33,876 nt of DNA, from positions 1 to 33,876 of the forward strand of contig NZ_PEBS01000060.1 in NCBI RefSeq assembly GCF_002869965.1. The letters run 5' to 3'. Position numbers and translations under genes: made by a program. This DNA is from Janthinobacterium sp. ROICE36 (lineage in GTDB: Bacteria > Pseudomonadota > Gammaproteobacteria > Burkholderiales > Burkholderiaceae_D). The notes below the pieces were generated by a model. It ran no database searches. It had not been told where the DNA came from and was given only the letters and a program-made list of their open reading frames with translations. Positions within the stretch are counted from its first letter, which is position 1. Every line of letters starts with the position of its first letter. Shown one piece after another: positions 22,768 to 31,276 of this stretch.

Positions 22768-24288
22768 TCAGGATGCCAGGTGACGCGCCTGCCGCTGTGG
22801 CAGGGCGACGTCCGGACGCACCTTGGCGTTGTTAGTGCTCACTTCGCTTGTTTTGGCCTGCGCGGCTGCCTGCGCGCCGCCCGCATAGTCGCTGGCCAGC
22901 AGCGCATTCGCCTCGGCTGTGCTCATGCCGCGCGTCTGCAGCCATTGCGCCACCAGCTTGGCCAGGCGTTCCATGGCGATGCGGTGCGTGGCGTCCGTGT
23001 GGGCGTACAGCCAGTTCGAAAAGTCCATGAAGTTTTCAAACGGCGACTCGCCCAACATCCATTGCACCGTATTGGCGAAGCGGCCCGAGTTGGCCACCAG
23101 GTCCCAGTAGCGGGCGAAGCGCACCAGGCGCTGCATACTCATGAAATCGAGCTGTTTATTGGCCAGGATGGTGTAGGGCGGGTGCGGGTCGAACACCATG
23201 CCGTAATTTTCCGTGTGGCGGATGATGGGCGTGCCGCGCAATCGCTTTAATATGCCGAACTGGATTTCATGCGGTTTCAAGGCCACCAGTTTGTTGAAGC
23301 CGGCCGCAAAGCTCGCTTCATCCTCGCCCGGCAAGCCGGCGATCAAGTCCACGTGCAGGTGGGCATGGGATGCTTCGCACAGCCAGCGGATGTTGTCGGC
23401 CGCCTTTTGATTGTCTTGCTTGCGGCTGACCAGCGCTTGCACGTCCGGATTGAAACTCTGGATGCCGATCTCGAACTGCAGCGCGCCGGGCGGGAACTTG
23501 CTGATGCCTTCTTTCAGGGCGTCGGGCAAGTGGTCGGGCACCAGCTCGAAGTGGGCGTAGATGGGATCGTCCGGATTGGCTTCGATCTTGTCCAGAAAGA
23601 ATTGCATGATCTTTAAACTGGTCTTGATGTTCAGATTGAAGGTGCGGTCGACGAATTTGAACAGGCGCGCGCCGCGCGCATGCAAGGACTCCATCTCGGC
23701 CAGGAAGTTGTCCAGGGCGAAGGGCCAGGCCGTCTTGTCCAGCGCCGACAGGCAGAATTCGCATTTGAACGGACAGCCGCGCGACGCTTCCACGTAAATC
23801 GTGCGGTGGCGGATATCGTCGTCCGTATAGAGAGAGTAGGGCAGTTGCAGTTCCGCCAGCGGCGCTTGCACGCCCGCGTGGATCTTCATCAGCGGTTTCG
23901 GGCCGTTGAGGATCTCGCCGCACAGCTTGGGGAAGGTGACGTCGCCCCAGCCTGTGATCAGGTAATCGGCCAGCTTGACGATTTCCTGCTCGCCCGCCTC
24001 GTGCGACACTTCCGGCCCGCCCAGCACAATGATGACCTCGGGCGCCACGCGCTTGAGCATGGCGACCAGTTTCGTGGTTTCCTCGACGTTCCATATATAC
24101 ACGCCAAAACCGATGATGCGCGGCTTGTTCGTCAGGATGCGCTCGACCAGTTCCGTGGTTTTCGTGCCAATGACGAATTCCTGCAACCGCGTCTGCGCCT
24201 GCAACGGCCCCATATTGGCCAGCAAATAGCGCAAGCCCAGCGAAGCGTGGGTGTAGCGGGCGTTCAGGGTGGAGAGCAGGATGGTCAT
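22768..24288 (-). CDS. B12-binding-domain radical SAM protein (DUF4080)
   Basis: The 506-aa product has an N-terminal cobalamin-binding-like Rossmann domain (about 1-130; IIGFGVYIWNVEET and VIIVLGGPEVS). A radical SAM core follows, whose 4Fe-4S ligands are Cys172, Cys176 and Cys179 in the CxxxCxxC motif CPFKCEFC. Further core motifs are FKFVDRTFNLN, FEIGIQSFNPDV and HVDLIAGLPGED. The C-terminal part (from about residue 345, HEIQFGILKRLRGTPI) matches the DUF4080 tail. The reaction and substrate are unknown; B12-dependent radical SAM enzymes often do methylations or ring rearrangements. The usual His or Asp base-on/base-off B12 ligand motif is not evident. The last 45 residues are low-complexity. 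Confidence 0.9.
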   Translation of the reverse strand: MTILLSTLNARYTHASLGLRYLLANMGPLQAQTRLQEFVIGTKTTELVERILTNKPRIIGFGVYIWNVEETTKLVAMLKRVAPEVIIVLGGPEVSHEAGEQEIVKLADYLITGWGDVTFPKLCGEILNGPKPLMKIHAGVQAPLAELQLPYSLYTDDDIRHRTIYVEASRGCPFKCEFCLSALDKTAWPFALDNFLAEMESLHARGARLFKFVDRTFNLNIKTSLKIMQFFLDKIEANPDDPIYAHFELVPDHLPDALKEGISKFPPGALQFEIGIQSFNPDVQALVSRKQDNQKAADNIRWLCEASHAHLHVDLIAGLPGEDEASFAAGFNKLVALKPHEIQFGILKRLRGTPIIRHTENYGMVFDPHPPYTILANKQLDFMSMQRLVRFARYWDLVANSGRFANTVQWMLGESPFENFMDFSNWLYAHTDATHRIAMERLAKLVAQWLQTRGMSTAEANALLASDYAGGAQAAAQAKTSEVSTNNAKVRPDVALPQRQARHLAS

Positions 24289-24370
24289 GGGAGGCGATGG
24301 AAACGGCGAAACCGCTATTTTACGCTGTCGCGTCAGCTGTGCGCTGCGGCCACAAATGCCATGTTACCAT

Positions 24371-24396
24371 TTGTCAATAATTACTAACTTGTCAAT
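24371..24396. promoter_or_regulatory. Direct repeat TTGTCAAT x2 in the divergent intergenic region
   Basis: TTGTCAAT occurs at 24371-24378 and again at 24389-24396, 18 bp apart (near two helical turns), in the AT-rich middle of the 135-bp gap between the divergent radical SAM and DUF2138 genes. The spacing suggests a binding site for a regulator lying on one face of the DNA. A clear sigma70 promoter was not found beside it. Confidence 0.35.
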
Positions 24397-24423
24397 GCCG
24401 TGGCAGGCTAAAAGGGATACAAG

Positions 24424-26043
24424 GTGCTGGTGAAAAAAGTACGCAATAAAAAAGTCCTGATCGGGGCGCTTGCTGGCGTGGCGCTGGTGGCGGCCGCGCT
24501 GGTCGGCTACCGCGCATTTGGCTGGGGCGCGATGGGGCCGGTCAACAGCCTGAAACTCGATTTATCCCGGCCCGATGCGCTGGTCCGCACGAAAAGTCTG
24601 TCGACCTTGCCGCGCGACCTGCTGACGGTGCCGTTGGCGCGCGACGTGCTGCGCGAGGATTTCCTGTTCTATTACGAGCAAAGCGAAGACCGGCTGGGGC
24701 TCAAGGGCAGCCTGCGCCGCATCGCCTACGAACATGAACTGGGATGGGGCGACCAGCTGCTGCGCATGGTGCTGGACCAGCCGGCGGAAGTGGCCTTGTG
24801 GCGCGACGCCGACGGCTCGCTCAAGCATTTCGCCATCGCCGTGTCGCGCAGCCAGTTGACGCGTTTGCTCGAGGAAGCGGGCAAGATCGCCTTGAAGGAT
24901 ACGCAAATGCGCGTGGCCGGCAGTTTGCGCGTCGATGGTGGCCAGGTGCCCGTATACGCGTTGAACTATGCCTATCAGCGCACCTTGCTGTTTGCCGCGC
25001 ACGGCCAGCGCCTGGTCATCCTGTCGCATCCCGGCATGCTGTATGGCGGCAGCGATGGCAAGCATGGCGATGGCACGGCCGAGAAAACCGTGGCCAGCCT
25101 GCTGGCGCCGGAGCTAGCCAAACAGAACGTCTTTCATGCGCAGTTCCATCTCGATAACGCCGCGCCCGATGGCCACAGCATCGCCGTCAAGGCGGACTTC
25201 CTGTCGTTCGGTTACCAGCCCTTCTTTGGCGCGCTCGAAGCGCTGCGTTTCGATTTTCAGCAGGGCGCCTGGCAGTCCAAGGTGCTGCTCAATGCCGACA
25301 AATTGAAGAAAGTTGGCGAAAAGGGCGGCTATGACAGCAGCGCACTGTGGCCGCTGTTGCCGCACAATCCCAGCGCCTGCTTCAGCGTGCCGGTCGACTG
25401 GACCGCGCTGCAGCCCGTGCTCAAACGCCTGGGCAGCAAGACCTCCGAGCCGGTGGTGCCGCTGGCCGAACACTTGCAAGGGCCTGCCGCCGCCTGCTGG
25501 TACGGCACTTCACGCCTGCATACGCCGGTTTTTGTTGCCACGCGCAGTGCGCAGGCCGGTGATGACGCTGTATATGGCAGCCTGTTCGAGGCGGCCATCG
25601 GCGGCAAGGACCCCGTGCGCAAGACTACCGGCAAGGATGGCGTCCTTCGTTGGGAGCGCAGCGTCGCCACGGCCCTGGGCCAATCCACGCCGGCGCTGGC
25701 CGTGGCTGGCAATACCGTCGTTTTTTCCGCTGATGGCAAGCTGGTCGACCAGGTGCTGGCGGTGCGCCGCAAGCAGGCGCCGGCGGCCAGCGACTTGCTG
25801 CCCGATGGCGCGCGCACCATCGGCCTGATCGCGCCGGCGTCGCTGGCCCGGCTGATCCAGCTGGAAGCCTTCGATACCTTGCCCGCGAATAAAGAACCGG
25901 TACTGCGCGCAGCCGCCAACGAACATCTGCTGCCGCGCCTGAACGCCTTGAAAAAATATCCGCCGCTGCGCATGGTGCTCAAGCGGCAGCCAACTAGCGG
26001 CACGTCATGGGAAACGCTGGAATGGCAGGAGACTGCGCGATGA
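24424..26043 (+). CDS. yfaA: DUF2138 membrane-anchored protein (YfaA-like)
   Basis: The 539-aa product has one N-terminal helix (about 12-31, VLIGALAGVALVAAALVGY) and a large, presumably periplasmic domain. It begins LKLDLSRPDALVRTKSLSTLPRDLL, the DUF2138 start pattern, and continues with EDFLFYYEQSEDRLGLKGSLRRIAYEHEL. Function is unknown; E. coli YfaA is the matching protein in the same gene order. It is the first gene of the five-gene macroglobulin cluster. The start is GTG at 24424, with AGGGA about 7 bp upstream; a second GTG at 24430 is possible. Its stop overlaps the next start (ATGA, 26040-26043). It could anchor or guard the complex at the inner membrane, which is inferred from context. 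Confidence 0.88.
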   Translation: MLVKKVRNKKVLIGALAGVALVAAALVGYRAFGWGAMGPVNSLKLDLSRPDALVRTKSLSTLPRDLLTVPLARDVLREDFLFYYEQSEDRLGLKGSLRRIAYEHELGWGDQLLRMVLDQPAEVALWRDADGSLKHFAIAVSRSQLTRLLEEAGKIALKDTQMRVAGSLRVDGGQVPVYALNYAYQRTLLFAAHGQRLVILSHPGMLYGGSDGKHGDGTAEKTVASLLAPELAKQNVFHAQFHLDNAAPDGHSIAVKADFLSFGYQPFFGALEALRFDFQQGAWQSKVLLNADKLKKVGEKGGYDSSALWPLLPHNPSACFSVPVDWTALQPVLKRLGSKTSEPVVPLAEHLQGPAAACWYGTSRLHTPVFVATRSAQAGDDAVYGSLFEAAIGGKDPVRKTTGKDGVLRWERSVATALGQSTPALAVAGNTVVFSADGKLVDQVLAVRRKQAPAASDLLPDGARTIGLIAPASLARLIQLEAFDTLPANKEPVLRAAANEHLLPRLNALKKYPPLRMVLKRQPTSGTSWETLEWQETAR

Positions 26044-26714
26044 TGGTGTTGCAAGCGCGCCGTGCCGTCTTGCGCTGGCTGGCGGGAGGGGCTGCCGCTG
26101 TAGCCTTTCCCCATGCCTGGGCCCTGCGCGCGATCGCCGAGCCCCAAGTGCAGCTGTCGCAGGCCCAGAGCCGCGCCTTCCAGGCCTGGATGCTGCGCAT
26201 CGTCAACGCGCAGATCGAACGGGGGCCGTCGCCGCGCTGGACGCACCGCGATTGCGCTGGCCTGGTGCGCTTTGCCGTCAACGAGGCATTGACCGTGCAT
26301 GACGCGAAGTGGCTGCATGCGAATGGCATCGCCAGTGACCGGCGCCTGCCGCCCGAGCTGGACCTGGATGCCAGCCAGGCGGCCTTGCGCAATCGCTGGG
26401 TGCAAACGGGTGGCAAGGTCGGCCACTTCGTCACGGCGCTGGCGCTGGTGCAGCACAACAGCCGTTTCATCGCCCGTGAGATCAGCCAGGCGCTACCCGG
26501 CGACCTGCTGTTTTTCGACCAGGGCGACGAACAGCACCTGATGGTCTGGATGGGTGCGCGCATCGCCTACCACACCGGCACCGTCACCCCCGACGACAAT
26601 GGTCTGCGGACCGTCGATATCAAAGAACTTACGAGCTGGAAGGACACGCGGTGGCAACCTGTGGTCAACAATCCGAATTTCGCCGGTGTGTTCCGGCTGG
26701 CGTTTTTGTCATGA
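26040..26714 (+). CDS. yfaT: DUF1175 protein (YfaT-like) with NlpC/P60-like features
   Basis: The 224-aa product starts with a twin-arginine-like signal (ARRAVLRWLAGGAAAVAF), so it is exported, perhaps by Tat. The mature part carries HRDCAGLVRFAVNEAL with Cys72 and, later, GDLLFFDQGDEQHLMVWMG with His166. This pairing, DC-x-G-L-V then GDL-x-FF..H, is the hallmark layout of NlpC/P60 cysteine peptidases, which cut peptidoglycan peptides. I infer that DUF1175 is a distant member; enzymatic activity is not shown. The first of two adjacent ATGs (26040) overlaps the yfaA stop. The stop overlaps the yfaS start by 4 nt (ATGA, 26711-26714), so all are coupled. Confidence 0.87.
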   Translation: MMVLQARRAVLRWLAGGAAAVAFPHAWALRAIAEPQVQLSQAQSRAFQAWMLRIVNAQIERGPSPRWTHRDCAGLVRFAVNEALTVHDAKWLHANGIASDRRLPPELDLDASQAALRNRWVQTGGKVGHFVTALALVQHNSRFIAREISQALPGDLLFFDQGDEQHLMVWMGARIAYHTGTVTPDDNGLRTVDIKELTSWKDTRWQPVVNNPNFAGVFRLAFLS

Positions 26715-29700
26715 AGCCGATTTTTCTCATGAAACTGCTATTTGCCAGCTTGTTGGCGTTGGTGCTCATTGGTGGTGCTTCGGCGCAGGAACGTGAACCG
26801 AGCAATTACAGCACCTTCAAGGGCGAGCCCTTTTTCCTGCTGTCGGACGCCAGTTACGGCAGCACCGACGAGTCGCGCGTGCGGCTCGAGGTGCCCGGCC
26901 GCGACATGGGACGCATGAACCTGGAAGCGTATTCGGGCGCCGACATCGTCATCTACCGCGTGCCCGAGCCGATGGAATTTTTGAAAAAGCAGCGCAATCT
27001 GCACCGCATCCAGGTCGAGGGCAATTACCAGGGCGAAGGCCTGGCCAATACCTTGAGCTTTCTGTGGGATAGCTGGTGGAAGCAGTCGCGCCTGGCCTGG
27101 CGCAAGCTGTTTTCCGGCGAGGCGCGCCGCGCGGTCACCAAGGAACAGCCGCAGCTGGCCACGAAGGACGCGATCCGCCGGCCGACCGTGTTTGCCAACC
27201 ATCCGCAGTACAAGCCGATCAAGGGCATGGAGCTGGTCGACAGCTTCCGCTATCCGATCTGGCAAGCCAAAGCCATCGCCCCGCCGAAAGGCGTCAAGCT
27301 CGATGGCTCCAGCAGTGACTTCATCGTCGCTGGCGCCGGCAATGTGATGATCCCGCTGGGCAAGCGCAAGCCGGGCTTGTACCTGGTCGAGGCGATCATC
27401 GGCGAGCACCGCGCCACCACCCTGGTGTTCGTGTCGGACACGGTGGCCGTCACCAAGGTATCGTCCGGCCAGATGCTGGTGTGGACAGCGCGGCGCGATA
27501 CCAGCGCCGCCGTGGCCGGCGCCAGCGTGGCGTGGACCGACGGCACCGGCGTGCTGCAATCGGCTGTGACCGGCGCTGACGGCGTCGCGTCGCTCGAGCG
27601 CGGCAGCCCCGAACACACGTATGTGCTGGGCCAGGACCGCGCCGGCGGCGTGTTCGTGTCCGAGAATTTTTACTATGACAGCGAGATCTACAACACCAAG
27701 ATTTATGCGGTGACCGACCGTCCCTTGTACCGGCCCGGCGACGAGGTCAACGTCAAGTTCCTGGGACGCGAATTTACTTCGGCGCGCGCATCGCAAGCCG
27801 CCGCCGCAGCACCGATAGTGCTGAGCGTGCTCAATCCGAACGGCACGCCGCTGCTGACGCAAACGCTGCAGCTAGCAAGTGACACGGGCGCCGAAACGCG
27901 CTTCCGTTTGCCTGCAGAAGCGACGGCGGGCGGCTATGAACTGCGCTTCAACTACAAGGATGGCGTGTATGGCGCGGCCTTCCGCGTGGCCGAATACGTC
28001 AAGCCGCACTTTGACATCAACGTTCAGACAGCGAAACCGGAATTCAAGACGGGCGAGCCCGTCAAGGGCAGCATCGCGCTGCGCTACCCGGATGGCAAGC
28101 CGGTGAAAAACGCGAAAATGACCTTGTCGTTGCGCAGCCAGCAAAACACCATGGTCGAAGGCGAATTGCGTTACGGCGGCCTGTTCCCCGTGGCCTTGAA
28201 GACCGAGGAAGTGACGAGCGACGGCAGCGGCAATGTGGACTTCACCTTGCCGCCCGCCGCCGATCCCTCGCGTTACATCTTGACCGTGCTGGCGACCGAT
28301 GGCGCGGCCTACCGCGTCAAGGCGACGCGCGAGCTGATGATAGAACGCTCCAGCAGCAGCTACCAGTTGAAGGCCACGCGCCAGTTTTCCGATCCGGGCC
28401 AGGCCGTACATTTCGACTTGCTGGCCGATGCTCAGGGCGCGGAGCGCCCGGTGCGACCGGTGCGCTGGGAGATGGTACAGCTGGAAAAACAGAGCAAGAC
28501 CGAGGGCGCTTTCGATCCGGCTGCCAAGGGCTGGGACGTGACGTTCCCGGCCTCCGGCTCGTATCAGCTGGCGCTGCGCGACGAACGCGGCAACCTGCTG
28601 GCCGCCGCCAGCCACTGGGTCGCCGGCGATGGCGTGCAGACGACGCCGGGCAGCATCGAGATCGTGCTGGACCGTGCCCGCTATCGTCCGGGCGACACCG
28701 CCGAGGCACTGATTACCTTTTCCGACAAGGTCGACCAGGCGCTGTTGACGCTCGAGCGCGACAAGGTGGAGCACTATGGCTTGATGGCCGGCGCTGCTGA
28801 TTGGTACCAGGCGAAGCGCGTGGCGCCGCGACAGTGGCGCGTGCGCATTCCCGTCAGGGAGGAACATGGGCCGAACATGACGTTCTCGGTGGCCTACACG
28901 CGCAATGGCGACTTCGTGTTCGAGAACGCCGGCCTGCAAGTGATCGAGCCGCGCATCGCGCTGCAGTTCAAGAGCGACAAGGAGGTCTACCAGCCCGGCG
29001 AGAAGGTGACGCTGGACGTCAAGGCCACCCTGGACGGCAAGCCATTGAGTACCTTGGTGGCGCTGGGCGTGGTCGATGAAATGATCTATGTGCTGCAGCC
29101 GGAAATCGCGCCGGACATCGGCGATTTCTTCTACCATCCGCGTCGCAACAACGTGCGCACCACGGCCAGCCTGTCCTTCATCAGCTACGACATGGCGCAG
29201 GGGCGCACTGCCGGTGCGCCGGCGCGCCACAACTACAACGAGCGTGGCGTCAAGGTGCTCGAACGTCCGCGCCGCGACAATATCGATACCGCCTACTGGG
29301 CGCCATCGCTGAAGACCGACGCGGATGGCAACGCACGCGTGAGTTTCAGCATGCCCGATGCACTGACCCGCTGGAGGATCACCGGCCGCGCGATGGATAG
29401 CCAAGGTCGCGTGGGCCAGCGCACCGCCTATCTGCGGTCGGACAAGAACTTCTATGCCAAGTGGACCTCGCCGGACTGGATGCGTGCCGGCGATGCACCG
29501 CGTGCCTCGGTGGCCGTGTTCAACCAGACGGGCAAGGAACAGGCGCTCGACATCATTCTCTCCGGCGGCGCGCAGCCAAAGACGGAAAAACTGTCCGCCA
29601 AGCCGGGCGTGAACTATGTCGAATTCCCGCTCGCCCCAGGGGCCGGACCTCTGCGCCTGGAAGTAAAACAGAACGGAAAACTGGTCGATGCGCTCGACAC

Positions 29701-31276
29701 GGCCATGCAAACCTTGCCCGCCGCCTGGAGCAGTCCGCGCTCGCTGGTGCTGCCGCTCGATGGTGCCACCGGTGAACTCGCGCTCAAGCTGCCGGCGGAC
29801 GCGCGCAATATCCGCGTCTCGTTCGCGCAGGGCGCTGCCAGCCACTTCGCGCGCATTGCCGACGACCTGATCGACTATCCGTATGGCTGCGTGGAGCAGA
29901 CGGCGAGCCGCTTGATTCCGCTCGCGCTGGCCACGCAAAGCCTGGGCCCGGACGCCGGCGCGACAAGTGAAGGCCTGCAAACGCTGCTCACGGCGCAGCG
30001 CCTGCGCCTGGTGTCCATGGCCGGACCGAACGCCGTCTTCGGCTGGTGGGGCAATGCCACGGCCGGCAATGCTCTGATGACGGCCTACGCCTATTACGCC
30101 GACTGGTACGCGGCGCGCGCGCTGCACATCGAACTGCCGCCCGAACACTGGAACAAGCTGCTGGCCGTCTACAGCGAACATGGCTTGAAAGATGCGATGG
30201 GCGACCGCGCGCTGGTGTTGTGGATGGCGCGCGAGATGGGCTTGCCCACGCAGACGCTGGCCGCCGGCCTGGTGGATGACAGCGCGCTCGCCGTATTGGG
30301 CGGCAAGCCGCGCCTGGCGGGCGACAGCGGCAGCCTGCTGCTGGGCGCAGCTCCTGATCGCGAAGCGCAAGCGATGGCTTTGGGCCTGGTGGCGCTGGTC
30401 GCCAGCCAGAATGGCATCGCTTTGCCGCATGGGCTGCAGTTGCAAGTGGCCAGCGCCTGGCAAGTCTTGCGCGAGTCCAAAGCGCCGGTGGCGCAGGCCT
30501 TGCTGATACTGGCCGGCGAAGTGCCGCCATCGCAGGCCGACGCGGTGCTGGCCGGCGTGCGCGCCGAAATGCCGACCCTGGACCGCGCGATGACCTTGCT
30601 GTGGGTGCAAAAGAAACTGGGCGGCGCCTCTTTCGGCAAGGGACCGGCCGTGGCGCTGGACGGCGCCTGGCAAAAACGCGACAGCCGCAGCGGCCAGCCG
30701 CTGTGGCGCTGGACCGATGCCAGGAGCATGCCGGACAAATTGCGTCTCGCCGCATCGACTCCGGCACCGGCCGGCACGGTGGCCGTGCTGCAGTACGACA
30801 GCCATGCCGCCGAAACGCAAACCTTGCCGGTCACCGTCGAACGGCGCATTCTGCGCATGAAGCAAGGGAAGGGCGGCTACACGACGGAACTGGTCAAGCC
30901 GGGCGAGGCGTTCAGCACGGACGCGCTGTACCTCGATGAAATTACCTTGAAAGCAGCGCCCGGCGCGAAGCACCGCTTTGGCTTGCTGGAAGTGGCGCTG
31001 CCACCCGGCGCCATGGTCGAATCGACCACCTGGGGCATGGTCATGGCGGGCGACAAACCGGCCGCGCTGGAACGCGCGCGCCACACGGAGCGCCGCGACG
31101 GTTATGCCGTGCCAATCGAGCCTTTGGCCGGCGACGTGACTGTGCGCCATTTGCTGCGCTTTGCGCAGAAGGGCAGTTATGTGCTGCCGCCGACGCGCTT
31201 TTACCGTATGTACCAGCCGGAGCAGAAAGCCTTCGAGGGCGGCGGCAAGACCACACGCGCGCTGAAGGTCGAGTGA
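26711..31276 (+). CDS. yfaS: Bacterial alpha-2-macroglobulin (YfaS/MagD-like) with intact thioester motif
   Basis: The 1521-aa periplasmic protein has a signal peptide ending GGASAQ. A YfaS-type N-terminal region follows, then the MG2 domain near residue 340 (YNTKIYAVTDRPLYRPGDEVNVKF). The A2M_N_2 region is near 755-840 (DKEVYQPGEKVTL, VALGVVDEMIYVLQPE), and the macroglobulin core near 860 (DTAYWAPSLKTDADGNARVSF). The thioester domain holds YPYGCVEQ, with Cys1060 and Gln1063 placed to form an internal thioester. Alpha-2-macroglobulins trap proteases: cleavage of a bait region triggers collapse and covalent capture. The stretch between 800 and 860 (NYNERGVKVLERPRRDN) is Arg-rich and may be protease-sensitive. 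It is the centre of the five-gene cluster, overlapping both neighbours. Confidence 0.94.
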   Translation: MKPIFLMKLLFASLLALVLIGGASAQEREPSNYSTFKGEPFFLLSDASYGSTDESRVRLEVPGRDMGRMNLEAYSGADIVIYRVPEPMEFLKKQRNLHRIQVEGNYQGEGLANTLSFLWDSWWKQSRLAWRKLFSGEARRAVTKEQPQLATKDAIRRPTVFANHPQYKPIKGMELVDSFRYPIWQAKAIAPPKGVKLDGSSSDFIVAGAGNVMIPLGKRKPGLYLVEAIIGEHRATTLVFVSDTVAVTKVSSGQMLVWTARRDTSAAVAGASVAWTDGTGVLQSAVTGADGVASLERGSPEHTYVLGQDRAGGVFVSENFYYDSEIYNTKIYAVTDRPLYRPGDEVNVKFLGREFTSARASQAAAAAPIVLSVLNPNGTPLLTQTLQLASDTGAETRFRLPAEATAGGYELRFNYKDGVYGAAFRVAEYVKPHFDINVQTAKPEFKTGEPVKGSIALRYPDGKPVKNAKMTLSLRSQQNTMVEGELRYGGLFPVALKTEEVTSDGSGNVDFTLPPAADPSRYILTVLATDGAAYRVKATRELMIERSSSSYQLKATRQFSDPGQAVHFDLLADAQGAERPVRPVRWEMVQLEKQSKTEGAFDPAAKGWDVTFPASGSYQLALRDERGNLLAAASHWVAGDGVQTTPGSIEIVLDRARYRPGDTAEALITFSDKVDQALLTLERDKVEHYGLMAGAADWYQAKRVAPRQWRVRIPVREEHGPNMTFSVAYTRNGDFVFENAGLQVIEPRIALQFKSDKEVYQPGEKVTLDVKATLDGKPLSTLVALGVVDEMIYVLQPEIAPDIGDFFYHPRRNNVRTTASLSFISYDMAQGRTAGAPARHNYNERGVKVLERPRRDNIDTAYWAPSLKTDADGNARVSFSMPDALTRWRITGRAMDSQGRVGQRTAYLRSDKNFYAKWTSPDWMRAGDAPRASVAVFNQTGKEQALDIILSGGAQPKTEKLSAKPGVNYVEFPLAPGAGPLRLEVKQNGKLVDALDTAMQTLPAAWSSPRSLVLPLDGATGELALKLPADARNIRVSFAQGAASHFARIADDLIDYPYGCVEQTASRLIPLALATQSLGPDAGATSEGLQTLLTAQRLRLVSMAGPNAVFGWWGNATAGNALMTAYAYYADWYAARALHIELPPEHWNKLLAVYSEHGLKDAMGDRALVLWMAREMGLPTQTLAAGLVDDSALAVLGGKPRLAGDSGSLLLGAAPDREAQAMALGLVALVASQNGIALPHGLQLQVASAWQVLRESKAPVAQALLILAGEVPPSQADAVLAGVRAEMPTLDRAMTLLWVQKKLGGASFGKGPAVALDGAWQKRDSRSGQPLWRWTDARSMPDKLRLAASTPAPAGTVAVLQYDSHAAETQTLPVTVERRILRMKQGKGGYTTELVKPGEAFSTDALYLDEITLKAAPGAKHRFGLLEVALPPGAMVESTTWGMVMAGDKPAALERARHTERRDGYAVPIEPLAGDVTVRHLLRFAQKGSYVLPPTRFYRMYQPEQKAFEGGGKTTRALKVE

